Positions 61,146-64,000 of a stretch of 64,000 bases of DNA are shown piece after piece. The translations under genes and the position numbers were made by a program. Each line of letters begins with the position of its first letter. Position 1 is the stretch's first letter. Where the stretch lies: positions 282,779-346,778 of the forward strand of contig SCUE01000007.1 of NCBI GenBank assembly GCA_004297775.1, written 5' to 3'. The DNA comes from Chloroflexota bacterium. GTDB taxonomy: Bacteria; Chloroflexota; UBA6077; FW602-bin22. The notes below the pieces were generated by a model. That model saw only the letters and a list, made by a program, of their open reading frames with translations, was not told the DNA's origin and searched no databases.

Positions 61146-63640
61146 TCGCGGCATTGCTGGCCGCGCTGGTGGCGGCGACGATCGCCATCGTCCCCGGACT
61201 GGCGATTTCCCGCCTGGCGAGAGTGCCTCTCGGTGGCCTGAGCGGCGCCGCCGCGCTGGGATGCGCGTTCATCAGCCTGCTCGCCTACGGTGCGGGTCAA
61301 CTCGGACTCGGCCTTGGCACGATCGCGTTAGTTGCCGTCCTGGCCGTGGTCGCCGGCGCCGCGATCGTCCAGTCGTCGATGCCCATCCTCTTCCGCCCGT
61401 CCGACCGACGTGATTGGTTCTCTGTCGGCGCGGGCGCTCTGGCCGCGCCGATCGCGTGGTCGCAGGGCACCTGGCTGAGCCACACCGCCGACAGCTTCTA
61501 TCACCTTGCGGCGATCCGATCGCTGTGGTTGCGCGATGAGGCATTCCCCCGTCTGCCGATGTACGCCGACGCGGCGACCAGCCTCGACCCGACCGGCTCT
61601 GGCCTCCATTCGATTGCCGCAGTTGCGATATACCTGACCGGCGCCAACACGCTCGATACCTGGCGCCTGCTCCATCCGCTCGCCGCCGCGCTCCTGGCGG
61701 CCACCTACGCGCGCTTGCTGACGCGCGTCGCGCCCGGATCGACCGCGGCTGTCGTGGCCGGACTCACGCTGCTCGTGGCAAGCGAGGGGCTGTTCGATCT
61801 GCGCGAGACGATCTACCCACACGCCATCGCCCTAGCCGCACTCTGGACGCTCGCCGGTCTTGCCACGATTGACCCTTCTGAGCGAACGTGGCGTCACACG
61901 GCACTCCTTGGCGTCGGGCTGGCCGGTCTGGCCGCGATCCATGCCGGCGTGGCGATCATCGGCGTCGTGGTGGTCGCGCTCGCGATCGCGCGACGGCCCC
62001 TTCACGCGCTCGGCAGCGTCGGGCCCGGGGTCGCGATCCTGATCGCGCGCCTGATGCCGCTGACCGCCGGGTCGGATGATCCACGCGTCGGCTTCCCGGC
62101 CTATCCGGCCGCGATTCCAACCTTTGGCGCATCCGCGACCTACCCCTGGGCCGAGCTTGCCTTTGGTCGACTGGCGCTCCCACCGGCCCTCACGATCGTC
62201 GCGGTCGCCGTCGCCACGGCCACCCTGTGCGTGTGGGCGTATCGCCGGCAGGCGCCGCGATCGTGGCCGATCGTCGCCGTGGCAACCTTACCAGCCCTCG
62301 GTCTATTGGCTCCGTTTGCCGAAGCGTGGCCGGCGATCGGCTACGCCGCGATGCGAGTCGCGATTCCGGCCGCGACGTTTCAGGCCGCCACGATTGTCAT
62401 CGCTGTATCCGGGCTCGCTCGGTCGCGACCGCCCGTTCGATCGATGGCCGATGTCATCGCCGCCACGGTGGCGGCGGCGGCGCTCCTGGCATCGATCGGA
62501 ACGCTGCGCGGATTGCTCGACGCGCGCCCGGAAGGTCGCGGTTTGAACGCCAGTCGGGCTGCCGACGTGCCGGCGCGAATCGCGGCGCTCGCCCGCGCGC
62601 TGCCACCCGGCGCGGTGGACGGCACGGTCCTGACCGACCCCGTGACCGGCTATTACCTCGCCGGTCTGATCGATGCCCGGGTCGCGACGACGCCAAGAAA
62701 CCACACGCCGGCGGCGATCGAACGGACCGATGGCTGGCTGCGCCGAGCCGATGTCATCGCCCTCGTGAACGCAAGCGCGCCACCAGAACGGCTCGCGGCA
62801 ATCGCGGCGCAGTGGCCGAACGCGCCGCTCATCATCGCGCGCGGAGCGCCCGGCGCGACTCGGTGGATGAATCGTCCGTTGCCAGGATTCGCCCGCGTGG
62901 CCGACGTCGGCGATTGGCTCGCGTTCGCGCGGACACGCGCCGCCCCGAGCGAATGGATGGAGCCGATCCTCGACCGCGATGCCGGAGCGTGGGGATACGC
63001 GCCGGCCGAGCCGATCGCCGGCGATGCAGTCGTCGTTCGCGTGCGTCCTTCGGATGCACGCGAACGGGAGATCGAGATTCGGAGCCGTTCCGGCCAGGCG
63101 ATCGCGACCGGGACCATCGAGGATAGCGCCGCGATGCTCATACCGCCGCCGACCGTGCCGGCCGGACGTTATGACGTCGTCGCCCTTGGTCCGTCTGGCG
63201 AACGCCACCTGGGGCAGATCGCGCTCGGCAACGAGTACGAGGCGGAGAGTTTCCCCGTGCGCGACCTGCCGCCACGCGGGGTTAGCTTCGCCGGCTGGCG
63301 CATTTACGATCTCGACTATTACGGGCGCGGGCGCGCCGCGCTGACCGGCTACGACGGCACGATCGCACGCCCGATTCTGCCGCTTCCGCCAGGTCGATAC
63401 CGCATCGTGGCCCGCGTCTTCGACTATGACGCGCGAGCCGCGAATATCGTGACCGTCGCCTTCGGTGATGCGACCGCAACGCTCACCTGGACCGGCGGCA
63501 CGAATGGTCCGACGATGGTCCACACCGACGTGACCGCGACACACCTGGTTTCCTCGCTGGCACTTACCGCGACGCGCGTCGGTCAGCCGTTTTCGATCGT
63601 CGACTGGGTTCGCATCTACCCAGCCGACCGACTCGACTAA
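61142..63640 (+). CDS. Large polytopic membrane protein, candidate GT-C enzyme or polymerase
   Basis: The 832-residue protein starts at GTG. About 11 membrane helices occupy residues 1-460, with an acidic loop after the first ones (WLSHTADSFYHLAAIRSLW) as in GT-C enzymes. The C-terminal about 370 residues are external: a mixed domain, then a beta sandwich (YEAESFPVRDLPPRGVSFAG to FSIVDWVRIYPA) resembling a carbohydrate-binding module. Last gene of the operon; it could be the Wzy-type polymerase that is otherwise missing, but there is no direct evidence. Confidence 0.75.
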   Translation: MIAALLAALVAATIAIVPGLAISRLARVPLGGLSGAAALGCAFISLLAYGAGQLGLGLGTIALVAVLAVVAGAAIVQSSMPILFRPSDRRDWFSVGAGALAAPIAWSQGTWLSHTADSFYHLAAIRSLWLRDEAFPRLPMYADAATSLDPTGSGLHSIAAVAIYLTGANTLDTWRLLHPLAAALLAATYARLLTRVAPGSTAAVVAGLTLLVASEGLFDLRETIYPHAIALAALWTLAGLATIDPSERTWRHTALLGVGLAGLAAIHAGVAIIGVVVVALAIARRPLHALGSVGPGVAILIARLMPLTAGSDDPRVGFPAYPAAIPTFGASATYPWAELAFGRLALPPALTIVAVAVATATLCVWAYRRQAPRSWPIVAVATLPALGLLAPFAEAWPAIGYAAMRVAIPAATFQAATIVIAVSGLARSRPPVRSMADVIAATVAAAALLASIGTLRGLLDARPEGRGLNASRAADVPARIAALARALPPGAVDGTVLTDPVTGYYLAGLIDARVATTPRNHTPAAIERTDGWLRRADVIALVNASAPPERLAAIAAQWPNAPLIIARGAPGATRWMNRPLPGFARVADVGDWLAFARTRAAPSEWMEPILDRDAGAWGYAPAEPIAGDAVVVRVRPSDAREREIEIRSRSGQAIATGTIEDSAAMLIPPPTVPAGRYDVVALGPSGERHLGQIALGNEYEAESFPVRDLPPRGVSFAGWRIYDLDYYGRGRAALTGYDGTIARPILPLPPGRYRIVARVFDYDARAANIVTVAFGDATATLTWTGGTNGPTMVHTDVTATHLVSSLALTATRVGQPFSIVDWVRIYPADRLD

Positions 63641-63915
63641 CGAATCAGGCGGCGATGGATGGCTGTCGCGACGCGTCCGACGGTCGTCCGTCCATCGGAC
63701 AGCCACGGCAACCAGACGCGTCGCGCCCGCCGAAGGGCGTAGAGGGCGTCCTCAACCGCGAAGCTCAGCGCAGCCGCAAGCGCCCTTTCCCGAGGCGCGA
63801 TATCTCGAAATGCCCACATCGCGCCGAACGGCTCGGCCAATGCCTGACCGTCCGCGCCGACGAGGTGATAGTCGCGGCATACTAGAGGGCCGGCCCAGTA
63901 ATCGTCTCCGGTCAA
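63637..63915 (-). CDS. Unrecognised protein, convergent with the polysaccharide operon
   Basis: A 92-residue reading from TTG (MTGDDYWAGPLVCRDYHLVG) to RRLIR. The centre, GAMWAFRDIAPRERALAAAL, and a basic C-terminus suggest a soluble protein, possibly truncated by the choice of start. The frame stays open to the window edge, but upstream third-position GC drops and an inverted repeat lies there, so I take TTG as the start. It overlaps the last operon gene by 4 nt. No family recognised. Confidence 0.5.
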   Translation of the reverse strand: MTGDDYWAGPLVCRDYHLVGADGQALAEPFGAMWAFRDIAPRERALAAALSFAVEDALYALRRARRVWLPWLSDGRTTVGRVATAIHRRLIR

Positions 63916-63932
63916 CTTATTGACAAGTTGAC
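63911..63932. repeat. Inverted repeat between divergent starts
   Basis: GTCAACTT (63911-63918) and AAGTTGAC (63925-63932) form a perfect 8-bp inverted repeat with a 6-nt spacer. The region contains two TTGACA boxes on the plus strand (63920-63925 and 63928-63933). It may be an operator, or a -35 region for the gene starting near 63981. Confidence 0.45.
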
Positions 63933-63980
63933 AGTGAGTGATGGAGTCTGTGCTCGGGGCGATAGGCCCGGAGGGTGACG

Positions 63981-64000
63981 ATGCAGCCGGACGTGTGGCG
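63981..64000 (+). CDS. Possible 5' end of a gene cut by the window edge
   Basis: An ATG follows a GGAGG by 6-7 nt and opens MQPDVW to the window edge. TTGACA boxes lie upstream, though no good -10 box is visible at the right distance. The identity cannot be told. Confidence 0.35.

Noticed and set aside
62303..63706. 467-codon minus-strand frame
   Set aside because: Antisense to the last membrane protein gene; Arg/Gly/Asp-rich with no recognisable fold.

Overview
The window is high-GC bacterial DNA, densely packed and without rRNA, tRNA, transposase or CRISPR. It most likely comes from a Chloroflexota bacterium. That placement is inferred from a MutL-like protein carrying the GLIIDxR-type extension I associate with that phylum, an ordered 14-gene nuoA-N operon, very short intergenic gaps, and many GTG, TTG or apparently leaderless starts. 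I could not test it by phylogeny.

Layout. 1-9.8 kb holds a two-component system, an Hsp20 chaperone under a promoter with an inverted repeat, a DUF3105 membrane protein with an unknown partner, a MerR-type HTH plus double RAM-domain regulator next to a tautomerase, an unknown Cys-containing protein, a MutL-like pseudo-ATPase, and an AlkA-type DNA glycosylase. 9.8-23.9 kb is a complete complex I operon, nuoA to nuoN. 23.9-28.5 kb (minus strand) encodes a lipoprotein, a polytopic DUF2142-like protein and a membrane-anchored nucleotide-sugar dehydratase. 28.6-34.4 kb holds three paralogous secreted (alpha/beta)8-barrel proteins resembling clan GH-A glycosidases, and a methyltransferase. 34.5-40.8 kb (minus strand) is a five-gene operon: a DUF2007-like protein, a DRTGG protein, NuoE-like and NuoF-like diaphorase subunits, and a large molybdopterin oxidoreductase that resembles formate dehydrogenase but lacks its catalytic residues. 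40.9-63.6 kb (plus strand) is one long run of about 20 mostly overlapping genes for a surface polysaccharide.

The polysaccharide locus contains the five-enzyme set expected for UDP-2,3-diacetamido-2,3-dideoxy-mannuronic acid (WbpA, B, E, D, I types). It also has an AsnB-type amidotransferase, a second three-enzyme set expected for UDP-L-QuiNAc or UDP-L-FucNAc, a Wzx-type flippase, a Wzz-type chain-length protein, at least five glycosyltransferases and several membrane proteins. No initiating phosphoglycosyltransferase is recognisable.

The best candidate for something undescribed is the 34.5-40.8 kb operon. It has the wiring of an NAD-dependent formate dehydrogenase, but the residues aligned with E. 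coli FdhF Lys44, His141 and Arg333 are Arg, Tyr and Thr, so the substrate is probably not formate. Also notable are the recurrent -10 boxes 7 to 10 nt before start codons (leaderless mRNAs), two genes whose only sensible start is CTG, the MerR-RAM-RAM regulator and the degenerate MutL-like fusion.
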